Shown: positions 53,695 through 63,988 of the stretch, piece by piece
How the letters are laid out: every line of letters begins with the position of its first letter
Numbering within the stretch: the first letter of the stretch is position 1
Assembly (NCBI GenBank): GCA_046704255.1
Contig: JBJKSH010000106.1
Span: 57,048 to 121,047, forward strand
Origin: FEN-1297 sp046704255
Lineage (GTDB): Bacteria > Bacteroidota > Ignavibacteria > Ignavibacteriales > Ignavibacteriaceae
Reading direction: 5' to 3'
DNA: 64,000 nt
Notes under the pieces: model-generated
What the model was told of the DNA's origin: nothing
What the model saw: the letters and a program-made list of their open reading frames with translations, nothing else
Databases searched by the model: none
Position numbers and translations under genes: made by a program

Positions 53695-54234
53695 CTAAAA
53701 TTTGTAATCAATACCCACCGCTAAAATATAAAATCCGAATCCGGCACGAGCTTGTATTGCCCAATTATTGTCGAAGAAATATCTGATTCCTGCACTGCCG
53801 CCTAAGGTAAAACCTCCTGCAGAAGGGCTGTATCCTCCGTAATATTCATTCTTCCATTTCCAGTTTGCAACTTCATAGCCAAGTACTAACCCGATGAAAG
53901 GATCCCATTTCTCATTGTCTAAAACAAAGTGATACATTCCCGAAACACCGAAATCGATATATGTCCACGAACCTGCGTCGGCAAAATAGTCTTCGCTAAA
54001 AGAATAGTAATCAAATAAACCGCCTATCCCGATAATACCAGGGCCAACTTCACCGGGGTTTGTTATCCCGTGTTCGTAGTCAAGTCCTAAAGTTAATGTA
54101 CTTCCAACACCGCTCAAACCTAAGTGCGGACCAAAATAGTTACCACCTTTGTTGAATTGTGCAGTTACGGGTCGGGCTGTAAATCCGATTACAACTGAAA
54201 GAATTAAAATTAAAATAGAAAGATTGTGTTTCAT
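53695..54234 (-). CDS. small outer-membrane beta-barrel protein
   Basis: 179 residues with a signal peptide (about 1-25, 'LSILILILSVVIGFTARPVTAQ'). The mature part alternates amphipathic strands ('YFGPHLGLSGVGSTLTLGLDYEHGI', 'YIDFGVSGMYHFV', 'FTLGGSAGIRYFFDNNWAIQARAGFGFYILAVGIDYKF') and ends in Phe, as an eight-stranded OmpA/OmpW-like barrel does. No specific role can be assigned. It lies 98 bp upstream of the propeller gene on the same strand. Confidence 0.8.
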   Translation of the reverse strand: MKHNLSILILILSVVIGFTARPVTAQFNKGGNYFGPHLGLSGVGSTLTLGLDYEHGITNPGEVGPGIIGIGGLFDYYSFSEDYFADAGSWTYIDFGVSGMYHFVLDNEKWDPFIGLVLGYEVANWKWKNEYYGGYSPSAGGFTLGGSAGIRYFFDNNWAIQARAGFGFYILAVGIDYKF

Positions 54235-54335
54235 AATTTCCCTTTAATTTGAATAAATGAATTATAATCTTGTTAGAGAATTATTATTTAAAATTAAAGT
54301 TTTATTACGTTTATTTATTGTAAAAAACGGACTAG

Positions 54336-54361
54336 GTTGCCGTGTCCCGTTAAGCGGCAAC
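54336..54361. repeat. short inverted repeat
   Basis: GTTGCCG (54336-54342) and CGGCAAC (54355-54361) form a 7-bp stem with a 12-nt loop between the barrel gene and the AraC-type gene, both on the minus strand. There is no T-run in either direction, so a terminator role is uncertain. Confidence 0.35.
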
Positions 54362-54396
54362 GAAATTTGTTGAAGGGACAGATCTAAGAAAAATAG

Positions 54397-55203
54397 TTAA
54401 GGTTTACCGGATAGTAGTTTAATACTTTTTATGTTTTTATTTATGAACCTCGAAGGCGGTTCTCCGGTTAAATTTTTAAAATCATTTATTAAATGAGATT
54501 GATCATAAAATCCCGAATTAAAAATCAAATCCTGAACATCCGGGATGCATTTATTTTCCAATTGATCCCAGACATAATTCAGGCGGACAATACGGCTAAG
54601 ATTTTTAGCGCTAAGCCCTACTCTCATCTTAAATTTTCTTCTAAATACTCTTGGGTTTATTGAAAGCTCTTGCAGAATTTCTTTAATACTCAATGTTCCC
54701 CCTTCAATCATAATTTTATCATATACCTGATCGATTATATCTGGTTGATAATTCTCAGGGATAATATTATTAATCAGGTACGACTCAAAAAAGTTAACTC
54801 TTTCTTTATATGAATTCAGCTCCGCCAGATAGCCGCGAACCGGGGTTCCTTTAAATAAGTCAATTATCTTGGGGTTTGAGCCTGGTAATTTATCTAATTC
54901 AATTTTAAACAGCCGCGAAAATTTAGAAGCGTTAAACAATATTACCATTGTATCAAAGGGGCTGTTAATTCCTACCTTAAGCCGTGAAATAGTAGGTGTA
55001 ACTAGAAAAAAAGAAGGAAGAATTGAACGTTTTTGTCCTTCGATTAAAAATGCTTGAGATTTGAAATGAAACACTACCGCAGTAGTTCCGTTAGGTATAA
55101 ATTCATCGTTCAATGCATCGTTCTTTTTATTAGACCTTAAAAACATATAACGTATAATAAAATGTGAGCACCTTAGCGTAGGAAATAAGAATGTAGATTC
55201 CAT
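54397..55203 (-). CDS. AraC-family transcriptional regulator
   Basis: 268 residues. The N-terminal half resembles the DUF6597/cupin-like sensor region seen in Bacteroidota AraC regulators ('GTTAVVFHFKSQAFLIEGQKRSILPSFFLV'). The C-terminal AraC DNA-binding region runs from about 175 to 260: 'LSIKEILQELSINPRVFRRKFKMRVGLSAKNLSRIVRLNYVWDQ...VQDLIFNSGFYDQSHLINDFKNLTGEPPSRFI'. Its target is unknown; the neighbouring barrel gene is a candidate. Confidence 0.88.
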   Translation of the reverse strand: MESTFLFPTLRCSHFIIRYMFLRSNKKNDALNDEFIPNGTTAVVFHFKSQAFLIEGQKRSILPSFFLVTPTISRLKVGINSPFDTMVILFNASKFSRLFKIELDKLPGSNPKIIDLFKGTPVRGYLAELNSYKERVNFFESYLINNIIPENYQPDIIDQVYDKIMIEGGTLSIKEILQELSINPRVFRRKFKMRVGLSAKNLSRIVRLNYVWDQLENKCIPDVQDLIFNSGFYDQSHLINDFKNLTGEPPSRFINKNIKSIKLLSGKP

Positions 55204-55455
55204 ATTGTTTGATTTAATATTTCAATTTACCGGATATCAAGTAACCCTTTTTAATAACTACCGAAAGATAATTCAATTGGAATACATATAAAAAATTTTT
55301 ATATCTTTCTCTTAAACGCGGAAAAATTAAGAGCCCTATCATTTGTGAAAAAAAATTAATAATAAATTGATTTTTAATAAGTTAAATATTTATCTTTATT
55401 TGTCTGCAATTTCATCTCTAGGTAATTAACCGCAAAAATATAAAAGGAGGATAAA

Positions 55456-55701
55456 ATGAAAATAGTAAGAATGAACAAACTTGATTCTTCTACCGGCGGA
55501 AAAACCGCAGCCTTTCTTGATATTCAAACAAATGATGATATTATAATAAAAGGTTTTCGCCTTGTTGACGGGCCAAAAGGATTGTTCGTTTCTTCACCGA
55601 ACGAAAAGGGAAAAGACGGGAAATATTATGAAACCGTAACTCTTCCTAAAAGTATAAAACAGGAATTGGAGAAAATGGCAATTGAAGAATTTAATAAATA
55701 G
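55456..55701 (+). CDS. SpoVG-like protein
   Basis: 81 residues. 'IIIKGFRLVDGPKGLFVSSPNEKGKDGKYYETVTLPKSIKQELEKMAIEEF' matches the SpoVG core, where I/V-x-G-x-R-V-x-x-G-x-x-G-L-F-V-x-x-P is conserved. The first 28 residues ('MKIVRMNKLDSSTGGKTAAFLDIQTND') form the opening beta strands. SpoVG proteins bind nucleic acid and regulate diverse processes. AAAGGAGGAT gives an excellent ribosome binding site. Monocistronic. Confidence 0.85.
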   Translation: MKIVRMNKLDSSTGGKTAAFLDIQTNDDIIIKGFRLVDGPKGLFVSSPNEKGKDGKYYETVTLPKSIKQELEKMAIEEFNK

Positions 55702-56353
55702 TCTTCATCTGTAAAAAAAATAATAGAATTTTAAAAACTTCCTGATTCAAATATTTGCGTATTGTTGTTCACTAGTTGTTTATTGCATAATCTAATTATG
55801 CTCTCCGGTCATAATTATGCTCTCTGGCATTTGCGGAGGGGAAAAATTGTTTTATCTTATATCGGTTGGAAATAAGGATGCAGCAAGGCAGCGGATAAAA
55901 ATCCTGCTATAAATTTGCGGGCAAAACATTTTTGCCGGAAATCCTCTTTTACTCGGAAAACTTAAAAATAATTGCTTGCCTTTTAAAAAATATTTTTATA
56001 ATATTGAAACGGTTCAATTAATATCTAACCTTTTTAATAGGTATTAAATTATTCCTTAACCGCTCCATAAATAATTTTGTATAATGGAGTATGGAGATAA
56101 TCAATCTCCGGGCGCATGGTTGATAAATATTTTGCAAAGTTCACTTTTAATCTTTTTCAATATGTTTTTAAAAACAGCTAAAATTCATAAGTGTTATGCC
56201 TGCTTAATTAAGGCAGCGCGGTAATTATGTTAATACCCGACCTTCGCTGTCTGTTAAACAAAAAATAAAAAGGAATTTTTTCCCGGTATAAACGATAAAT
56301 TGCACCGGTAATTGATTCCTTCAACATAAAATATATTATTATTGGGAGGAGAA
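55702..56353. other. noncoding region upstream of TonB receptor
   Basis: About 650 bp without a gene. It contains a short direct repeat, TAATTATGCTCTC, twice about 20 bp apart (from 55793 and 55812). It probably carries the promoter of the receptor and T9SS cargo genes. No riboswitch that I recognise. Confidence 0.45.
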
Positions 56354-59300
56354 ATGATTTTTGAGCTTTACCTTTCCGGACGCAGATTTGCTTCCATTGC
56401 TATTCTTCTGTTTGTTCTGATTCTCCAATCTTTTGCACTTGCTCAATCCGGTTCCATAATAGGCCATGTGTACGATAAACAAACCAAAAGCACCCTGGTC
56501 GGTGCAAATATAATTTTAAAAGGTACAAGTCTCGGCGCTGCTTCGGATTTAAACGGTAAATATATAATCCGGGACATTCCCTCAGGACGCCATATTGTTA
56601 TTGTATCTTATATCGGTTATATACCCGATTCTGTAACTGTTAATATTCCGGCAAATAAAACCTTGCAACAGGACTTTTATTTAAGTCCGCAAGCCGTACT
56701 TGGAAAAACGGTTACTATTACTGCACAAGCACAAGGTCAGGTTGGTGCTATCCAGCAGCAGTTAACCTCGAATAATATAGAGAATGTCGTATCCGAAGCA
56801 AGGATACAGGCGCTGCCGGATTTTAATGCCGCTCAGGCAATTGGTCGTTTGCCGGGCATTTCTACATTGCAAAGTTCCGGCGAAGCCGATAAGGTTGTTA
56901 TTAGAGGCTTAGCACCCAAATATAATAGAATAGAAATCGGAGGTGTGGGACTAGCTTCTACCGGAAGTGACCAAATTGGTATTACTTCCCAGGGAGGAAC
57001 AGCAGGGAATATTAGTAATGACAGAAGTGTAAGCCTGGCCTCAATATCATCATATATGCTGCAAAATATAACCGTATACAAGGCACTCACTCCGGATATG
57101 GATGCCGATGCAATAGGAGGCGTAGTTAATATGGAATTAAGAGAAGCGCCTTCAAAACTGCATACAGATTTGTTATGGCAATCCGGCTATACTTCAAAAA
57201 CCAACAAGTATGAAAATTACAGGGCCGAAGGATCTGTAAGTAAGCGCTTTTTCAATAATAAATTTGGTGTTTATCTTCAGGGAGATATAGAATCTTATGA
57301 TCGTAACGCCGATAATATGAACGCATCATATTTTACTACAAATGAGGTTACTAATCCGGCAACCGGGTACCGGCCTATTAGAGTTAATACTGTCCAACTT
57401 ATTCATCATGTAGAAACCAGAAAACGCTACGGGGCAGACCTGGTTTTAGATTACAAACTGCCGAACGGCTCAATAAAGCTTATAAACATGGCAAGCAGGC
57501 TTAACTCTAATTACCAGGACTATAATACTCTCCTAGACTATCATCAAAACAATCTTCAATTTAATTACAGCGCAGGTAAGAATAATACTGATTTAGCTCT
57601 CAACTCTTTAAACATTACTAATGATTTCGGCTTTATGCAATTTGATTTTACTGCAGCTAATAATTATTCCAGGAATTTCTTACCCTCATCTCCCCGGGCT
57701 CAATTTACTCAAACCGGGGGTGTTGGAAGCTCTATAGTCAATACTCCTCCTGATGCTCTTACTTATCTTGTCGGATATCCGGGCCCAAGACAAAGCTATT
57801 TAAGCTACGTAGGCTTATACAGTTCGGACTACAAGGAAAATGATCAGACATATAAGACTTCTTTTAAGTTTCCCTTTAATTTTGAAAACTCAGTTGCCGG
57901 GTATCTAAAGGTTGGAGGAGAGTTTTCCTATAGGCTGCACAATAATTCGCAGGATGCACCTTACGCAAATATTGGCAATACGGATTCTATTCAGGTGAAA
58001 ATGACAAACGGAATACTTTCCCGGTGGCCGCAATTAAACAATTCATTCGATAAAGGTAAAAACAGATTTTATGCTTCGGGCTTTGGGTCCCTTTATACTG
58101 ATTCATTCCTTAATAACAACTTTGGAGATTTGCTGTGGACTTCCAATTCGGGAGTCCTTACTGATATGATTAATTATTTATCTACAAACCCGCTCTTTAG
58201 CTCTTCCATTTACTCAACTGCAGCTAACCCCGGGGGATGGTTCGACGGAGTGTTTCAGACTATGGCAAATACTTATAAGTATATTGAGAAATACTATGCC
58301 TTTTATGCAATGTCTGAATTAAATTACGGCAACCTGATGATAGTTGGGGGTGCACGGTATGAAGACTTAAAGGGCTTGTATGAGGCATTTAATTTGCTGG
58401 ATGGGCGTAATCCTGCAACCGACAAGGCCTTCCTTGTAAATTCATATCCTAAAAATCATTACTGGTTTCCAATGATACAGGGAAGATATAAGTTGACGGA
58501 TTGGCTTGACCTTCGTGCTGCGTATTATCAAAGCCTTGCAAGACCGGATTACCAGCAGCTTTCACCTCATTTTACTATCGCTTACGGCGGAGGTTCTGTT
58601 ACTGCAGGAAATCCCAATTTGGTACCCGCTCAGGCTTACAACGATGACATTTCACTTACATTACATTCTAATGAACTCGGTCTGTTTTCAATAGATGGTT
58701 TTTATAAAGAAATTAAAAATTTTACTTACTCCACAAATTATGCTTTATACCATACAGCACCTGCCGGATGGGATACGGTAGGAAAGTATAATATAGGCGG
58801 ACATCTTCCAAGGTCGGGGGCTACGTTATATACTTATGTAAATTCACCATACACTGCCTATATTAGAGGAGTTGAAGTAGATTTTCAACACAGGTTCTGG
58901 TATTTACCTGCCCCGTTTGACGGATTATTAATAGGTGCAAATTATACTCATATTAGTTCAGATGCCAGATACCCGTTTCTTACTACAAAGACTACATACC
59001 GCCCCAGACCTCTGCCTCCTTTTACTGAAATAATTGACAGCAGCCGCGCTGGTCGTTTGATAAATCAGCCGAATGATATCGCCAACGCATGGATAGGTTA
59101 TGATTATGAGGGCTTTTCTGCAAGAGTTTCTTTCCAATTTATCGGCAATGCCGTTAGTTATATTGGCAACTATCCTGAGCAGGATGGATTTACAAGAAAT
59201 TATTTTAGGATCGATGCAACAGCAAGACAAACATTGCCATGGAGCGGTCTGCAAATCTACCTGGATTTGAACAATATTAACAACGAGGACAATACATCTG

Positions 59301-59380
59301 CTCAAAAGTCAATCGGCGGATTTACGAATGAACAAAACTATGGACTTGTTGCAAACCTTGGAATTAGGTACATGCTATAA
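56354..59380 (+). CDS. TonB-dependent receptor with carboxypeptidase-like N-domain
   Basis: 1008 residues. Signal peptide (about 13-31, 'AILLFVLILQSFALAQ'), then a carboxypeptidase-regulatory-like beta domain (about 33-115, 'GSIIGHVYDKQTKSTLVGANIILKGT'). The plug domain follows ('ALPDFNAAQAIGRLPGISTL', 'DKVVIRGLAPKYNRIEIGG') and then a 22-strand type barrel ending 'YGLVANLGIRYML'. It imports a ligand across the outer membrane using TonB energy. ATG 56354 is preferred over TTG 56342, with GGGAGGAG as ribosome binding site. No SusD-like partner follows, so it is not a standard Sus pair. Confidence 0.93.
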   Translation: MIFELYLSGRRFASIAILLFVLILQSFALAQSGSIIGHVYDKQTKSTLVGANIILKGTSLGAASDLNGKYIIRDIPSGRHIVIVSYIGYIPDSVTVNIPANKTLQQDFYLSPQAVLGKTVTITAQAQGQVGAIQQQLTSNNIENVVSEARIQALPDFNAAQAIGRLPGISTLQSSGEADKVVIRGLAPKYNRIEIGGVGLASTGSDQIGITSQGGTAGNISNDRSVSLASISSYMLQNITVYKALTPDMDADAIGGVVNMELREAPSKLHTDLLWQSGYTSKTNKYENYRAEGSVSKRFFNNKFGVYLQGDIESYDRNADNMNASYFTTNEVTNPATGYRPIRVNTVQLIHHVETRKRYGADLVLDYKLPNGSIKLINMASRLNSNYQDYNTLLDYHQNNLQFNYSAGKNNTDLALNSLNITNDFGFMQFDFTAANNYSRNFLPSSPRAQFTQTGGVGSSIVNTPPDALTYLVGYPGPRQSYLSYVGLYSSDYKENDQTYKTSFKFPFNFENSVAGYLKVGGEFSYRLHNNSQDAPYANIGNTDSIQVKMTNGILSRWPQLNNSFDKGKNRFYASGFGSLYTDSFLNNNFGDLLWTSNSGVLTDMINYLSTNPLFSSSIYSTAANPGGWFDGVFQTMANTYKYIEKYYAFYAMSELNYGNLMIVGGARYEDLKGLYEAFNLLDGRNPATDKAFLVNSYPKNHYWFPMIQGRYKLTDWLDLRAAYYQSLARPDYQQLSPHFTIAYGGGSVTAGNPNLVPAQAYNDDISLTLHSNELGLFSIDGFYKEIKNFTYSTNYALYHTAPAGWDTVGKYNIGGHLPRSGATLYTYVNSPYTAYIRGVEVDFQHRFWYLPAPFDGLLIGANYTHISSDARYPFLTTKTTYRPRPLPPFTEIIDSSRAGRLINQPNDIANAWIGYDYEGFSARVSFQFIGNAVSYIGNYPEQDGFTRNYFRIDATARQTLPWSGLQIYLDLNNINNEDNTSAQKSIGGFTNEQNYGLVANLGIRYML

Positions 59381-59478
59381 GCTTTTATAACAATGCAATT
59401 ATTATTGATGAATAATATTAAAAATCATCTTATGTAAATATATTTTAATAATCTTATAATAACTTGGAGGTAAAAAGT

Positions 59479-61266
59479 ATGAAGAATTTTCTAACGTTGC
59501 TTTTTTTTGCAGCATTATTGTCGTTTCCTGTTTACGCACAAAAGGATACTGTATATGTGCGAGACACTTACGATATGGGCGGCCAGGAAGGAACTCTTAA
59601 CAATGCCGTTGATTCGGTTATGAACGCAGGTGGAAATATTTCCAATGTTGTTTTTAAACTTAAACCTTACGGGCTTTATGTCCTTTCCGGTACTATAACT
59701 ACTCAACCCGGTCAAACACTTGAGATCGACGCCAATCCTCCCGGTAATACACAGGCAACTGCCCCGCCTATGATTGCGTGGACTGAAAATACAGCACCGG
59801 ATAAAACTTACCTTTTTGACATACCCGGTACGCTCATAATGAATAATATTTGGCTGTTATGGTCCGGTACCAACGGTACAAGGTTTCCTTCTACAATACG
59901 TATAGGCGATTCAACCGATGTAAACCAAGGACATATTATTGCGAATAATGTAATATTCGATTACGTCGACCAATCTTCAAGCGGCGCCATACAACCGTAT
60001 GCAACTCACTTCGTAGGAGATTTCACAAATTGTTATTTTAGAAATTGTACCGATAATCATTTCAGGTACTACAGCAGGGCTGTTTCCTTTCCTTATAATA
60101 CCACCGGGCTGCATAATGATACTGTTTCATTTGAAAATTGCACCTTTGCAAATATCGGATATGTCTATATGCAGGAAGGAGGCGAGTATGGAGACAATGT
60201 ATTCTTTAACCATTGCACTTTTTATAATACTGTTATGTACACACTTGAATCCGGATGGTGGTGGAAGATGTATGTTACAAATTCGTTATTTATAAATACA
60301 TATATGGTAGGCAGAATTCCTTTAACAGACGGTGGGGGTGCCGGAGGAACCATAAGTATTTCGCCTATAGATACTACTGTTTTTGCAAATAGCGATACTG
60401 TCGCCGGTTTCGGATTTTCTGTACCATTTACCGAAAAAGACCGACATATTCTTTTTGTTGATAACGATTATTATATAGAACCGTGGCTGGTTAGCTGGAT
60501 GGCGGATAATCCATACAGTAAAAGCCTTCATATGAACAGGCATGATGATGAAATTCCCGTGCCGCAGCCGGCTATCAATAATCTTACAAAAATGTTTTTT
60601 GATACTACAGATGCAAGTGGGAACAAAATGTTCCCTTATATGAATATGGCAAATCTCGATACTCTCAATCCGCGTTTTAAGATTCCTCCGGTTAATTTGG
60701 ATTCTCTAAAGCAATTCCTTTATCACAAGTGGTATGACAATGCAGATGTAAACTGGGCATGGGAGCCTCAAAATAGTTATCAAGATCAATTATGGCCGCC
60801 TAAGGAAGATATGTCATATACGAATGATACATTAAAAACCGCAGCAATGGGAGGCTTTCCCTTGGGAGACTTATACCATTGGTGGCCGCAGCAATATCAG
60901 CAATGGCTTGCACAGCGGCCGGCAGAGGAAAACAGGATCGTTAACTGGCTTATGACAGGTAAAGATGTTACCGGCGTTAAGGAATTAAAGAACGGTATGC
61001 CGGCAAAATATACACTTAGCCAAAACTATCCGAATCCTTTTAATCCGACGACCCAAATTAAATACTCAATTCCGAAAAGCGGTTTCGTCTCACTAAAAGT
61101 ATATAATATTCTCGGGCAGGAAGTTTCAACCCTGGTTGCCGGATTTCAGAAAGCCGGTAATTATGAGGCTACGTTTGACGGTTCCAAATTAGCCAGCGGC
61201 GTTTATCTGTATCGCTTGCAGTCCGGTACCGCTTCCATTACAAAGAAATTTGTTCTTATGAAATAA
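59479..61266 (+). CDS. secreted parallel beta-helix-like protein with T9SS sorting domain
   Basis: 595 residues. Signal peptide (about 1-20, 'LTLLFFAALLSFPVYAQ'). The body resembles right-handed beta-helix/pectate-lyase-like proteins ('VLSGTITTQPGQTLEI', 'LIMNNIWLLWSG', 'HIIANNVIFDYVD', 'FVGDFTNCYFRNCTDNHFRYY', 'VSFENCTFANIGYVYM', 'VFFNHCTFYNTVM', 'MYVTNSLFINTYM'). A C-terminal T9SS domain follows ('LSQNYPNPFNPTTQIKYSIP'). ATG 59479 is chosen over TTG 59464, because TTGGAGG is its ribosome binding site. Catalytic residues were not identified. It lies 98 bp after the TonB receptor. Confidence 0.88.
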   Translation: MKNFLTLLFFAALLSFPVYAQKDTVYVRDTYDMGGQEGTLNNAVDSVMNAGGNISNVVFKLKPYGLYVLSGTITTQPGQTLEIDANPPGNTQATAPPMIAWTENTAPDKTYLFDIPGTLIMNNIWLLWSGTNGTRFPSTIRIGDSTDVNQGHIIANNVIFDYVDQSSSGAIQPYATHFVGDFTNCYFRNCTDNHFRYYSRAVSFPYNTTGLHNDTVSFENCTFANIGYVYMQEGGEYGDNVFFNHCTFYNTVMYTLESGWWWKMYVTNSLFINTYMVGRIPLTDGGGAGGTISISPIDTTVFANSDTVAGFGFSVPFTEKDRHILFVDNDYYIEPWLVSWMADNPYSKSLHMNRHDDEIPVPQPAINNLTKMFFDTTDASGNKMFPYMNMANLDTLNPRFKIPPVNLDSLKQFLYHKWYDNADVNWAWEPQNSYQDQLWPPKEDMSYTNDTLKTAAMGGFPLGDLYHWWPQQYQQWLAQRPAEENRIVNWLMTGKDVTGVKELKNGMPAKYTLSQNYPNPFNPTTQIKYSIPKSGFVSLKVYNILGQEVSTLVAGFQKAGNYEATFDGSKLASGVYLYRLQSGTASITKKFVLMK

Positions 61267-61278
61267 AGATATATTCCT

Positions 61279-61325
61279 AACCTTCGAGGTTTAAGTTCTC
61301 AAGGCAACGGGTAGCCTCGTAGGTT
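61279..61325. repeat. inverted repeat after beta-helix gene
   Basis: AACCTTCGAGG (61279-61289) and CCTCGTAGGTT (61315-61325) are complementary at 10 of 11 positions around a 25-nt loop, 12 bp after the stop codon. There is no T-run, so it could be a stabilising 3' hairpin or attenuator within the transcription unit. Confidence 0.4.
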
Positions 61326-61399
61326 TCCGGTAAGTTCTTACTTAAGAAATAGTAAATACTTAATTGTTTCCTTTAAAACAAAAAAATCATGGAGGAAAG

Positions 61400-63988
61400 A
61401 TGAAAAAATTTCTAAGTTCAATTTTAACTGCGGTTCCTGTGGTACTGGTAGTTGCCGGGCTTACGTTTGGTCAGACTGCAGTTAGTCAATGGGGTAAAAC
61501 AAGTTTAGGCACGGCATGGCCGCTTATCCCGAATACCACTGCCGGTAGTATAGGCATAGGCAACGGAGCTGTACCAACCGGATGGTCAACCGTTAGTGGT
61601 CATTTTGGCCCGCTTACTGCAACCACTACTCAAGCTGTTGTGGTTACCGGTCAGATGGAATTCGTAGGCGGCGGCGGAGATGATGCATATACATGGCTTC
61701 GTTATGCGTTAACATTCCGGGACAGCACTACGTTAAATAATGCCGGTACAGATTCGGCTACTTGGTCTAGCCCGAAGAAATGGTACGGATATGAATTTGA
61801 CCCGCGAAGCGGTGCAGGCACAATTGCAAATGGCGGCGGCGGACAGGGGACCGAGTGGGCTATAAATAACGGCAACTGGACCAGCACATACAGCAATAAC
61901 GGACCATTCCTTTCAACTGTTATGAATCAACCTTATAACGCCTCGGCAATAGCAGGCACGTACAATTTTGCAATTTCGGTAGAATCCGTCAACGATACGG
62001 TGAATGAAATAAGCTGGTACTTGATAGAGCAGAATAATAAGTATTGGTTTGGCGGTACCGTTAGAGCAGTATCTACAACCAAGCAATTCAACGCAGTAAA
62101 CTTTGGCTTTAACAACGACTTCCAGGGTACACAGGTTAATTTCACTAACGTAAAAGTTGACCTGGGCGCGCCTATTACGGTACCGGCAGCTCCATGGCAG
62201 GCATACTATCTTTCAGACTGGGGAAAGACAAGTCTCGGCACAGCATGGCCGGTTCTGTGGAATGACTCTACAACAATTGTCGGCAATGCCGGCCTGGGAA
62301 ACGGAAAAGTCCCAACCGGATGGTCAACTATTAGCGCCGGATTCGGACAAGCTGTTCCTATAAGCACTACCAAGGCGATTATTGTTACCGGTCAGATGGA
62401 ATTTGTAGGCGGCGGAGGTGATGATGCATATACATGGCTTCGTTATGCGTTAACGTATCAGGACAGTGTTACATTGCAGAATAAAGGTACCGATTCGGCT
62501 ACATGGGCCAGTACGAAGAAATGGTACGGATATGAATTTGACCCTCGAAGCGGTGCAGGCACAATTGCAAATGGCGGCGGCGGACAGGGGACCGAGTGGG
62601 CTATAAATAACGGCAACTGGACGAGCACTTACAGCAATAATGGGCCATTCCTTTCAACCGTAATGAATCAACCATATAATGCGACGGCAATAGCCGGCAC
62701 GTACAATTTTGCAATTTCGGTAGAATCCGTCAACGATACGGTGAATGAAATACGCTGGTACTTGATAGAGCAAAATAATAAGTATTGGTTCGGCGGTACC
62801 GTCAGAGCAGTATCTACAACCAAGCAATTCAACGCAATAGACTTTGGCTTTAACAACGACTTCCAGGGCACACAGGTTAATTTCTCTAATGTACAGGTTG
62901 ATTTAGGCAAGCCTATTACCGTACCGGCAGCACCTTGGCAGAATTTCTATATCGGCAATTGGGGATTTTACGGACAAGTATTAAAAGGCTGGAGTTTTAC
63001 TCCGGGAGAATTATCCGGCGACGCTTCCATATCGGGAAGTAGTGCTCCGACCGATTGGGTAGCTTTACGTGGTGGATTTGGAGAATCTGTTAATCCGCGC
63101 AACGACAAAGATTCGGCTCTTGTATTAACAGGATCTATACATCTTGCAGGCGGCGGTTTCCAGGGCATGGGCAGCCTGCGCTTCGGCTTGTTTAACAGCG
63201 ATAGTGCCGGTACTGTTATTCTTGATACTTCAAGTGCAACATTGCCGGATTCCACACGCTGGTCGGGGACTCCCAACCATGACAACGGTTATGCAATAAT
63301 TCCTCCAAGCGATAAAAATCCTTCAGTGATGTGGTCCGGTAATACCGCAGGAACATGGGGTGGAATTATAAACGATATCGGAACAGATGCAGGCAAAGGT
63401 TACTCACTCGGTACAATCGATGCCAGTCCTGCTAATGCGGTCGGCGTTTGCGGTACTTATAACTTTACAATATCAATTGGTCCTGCCGGAAGCGGAACTA
63501 ATGATGTTAGATTCCTATTTAATAAAGCTGACGGCACTTATAGTCTTCAAGGTATGGTAACCGACAAACATAGTCCTGTAGCTGCAAGCACGTTCAACAG
63601 TATTGTGTTCGCGCTTGGAGCTGGCAGTAAAGCTACACGAATGGATCTTCAAAATGTACAGGTTACTTTAGCGGCTCCTCCAAAAATAACCGGCGTAGAG
63701 GTACCTCCAAATGATAATATGCCTACAACATATTCATTGAGCCAGAATTATCCTAACCCGTTCAATCCGTCCACTACTATTAATTTTGCTTTACCTAAAA
63801 GCGGTAATGTAACCTTAAATGTGTACGATGTATTGGGCAGATTGGTTAAAACTTTGGTTAGCGGCGATTTAAATGCCGGCTACCATACAATTAATTTTAA
63901 TGCCGATAATCTTGCCTCCGGCGTTTACTTCTATAGAATTAAAGCCGGTAGTTTCGTCAGTGTTAAAAAATTAATGTTACTTAAATAA
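61400..63988 (+). CDS. secreted modular protein with tandem repeats and T9SS sorting domain
   Basis: 862 residues. Signal peptide (about 1-24, 'ILTAVPVVLVVAGLTFGQ'). Two tandem modules of 247 residues (about 29-272 and 276-519) share long identical blocks such as 'VVTGQMEFVGGGGDDAYTWL', and a third, diverged module (about 520-770) has related features. The T9SS type-A sorting domain is at about 785-862 ('LSQNYPNPFNPSTTINFALP'). The modules look like beta-sandwich, perhaps carbohydrate-binding, domains; I do not recognise the family. ATG 61400 is chosen with GGAGGAAAG upstream. Third gene of the TonB receptor locus. Confidence 0.88.
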   Translation: MKKFLSSILTAVPVVLVVAGLTFGQTAVSQWGKTSLGTAWPLIPNTTAGSIGIGNGAVPTGWSTVSGHFGPLTATTTQAVVVTGQMEFVGGGGDDAYTWLRYALTFRDSTTLNNAGTDSATWSSPKKWYGYEFDPRSGAGTIANGGGGQGTEWAINNGNWTSTYSNNGPFLSTVMNQPYNASAIAGTYNFAISVESVNDTVNEISWYLIEQNNKYWFGGTVRAVSTTKQFNAVNFGFNNDFQGTQVNFTNVKVDLGAPITVPAAPWQAYYLSDWGKTSLGTAWPVLWNDSTTIVGNAGLGNGKVPTGWSTISAGFGQAVPISTTKAIIVTGQMEFVGGGGDDAYTWLRYALTYQDSVTLQNKGTDSATWASTKKWYGYEFDPRSGAGTIANGGGGQGTEWAINNGNWTSTYSNNGPFLSTVMNQPYNATAIAGTYNFAISVESVNDTVNEIRWYLIEQNNKYWFGGTVRAVSTTKQFNAIDFGFNNDFQGTQVNFSNVQVDLGKPITVPAAPWQNFYIGNWGFYGQVLKGWSFTPGELSGDASISGSSAPTDWVALRGGFGESVNPRNDKDSALVLTGSIHLAGGGFQGMGSLRFGLFNSDSAGTVILDTSSATLPDSTRWSGTPNHDNGYAIIPPSDKNPSVMWSGNTAGTWGGIINDIGTDAGKGYSLGTIDASPANAVGVCGTYNFTISIGPAGSGTNDVRFLFNKADGTYSLQGMVTDKHSPVAASTFNSIVFALGAGSKATRMDLQNVQVTLAAPPKITGVEVPPNDNMPTTYSLSQNYPNPFNPSTTINFALPKSGNVTLNVYDVLGRLVKTLVSGDLNAGYHTINFNADNLASGVYFYRIKAGSFVSVKKLMLLK

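Noticed and set aside
61478..62953. Tandem duplication as a mobile or CRISPR-like element
   Set aside because: The repeat is in frame within one ORF and encodes protein modules.
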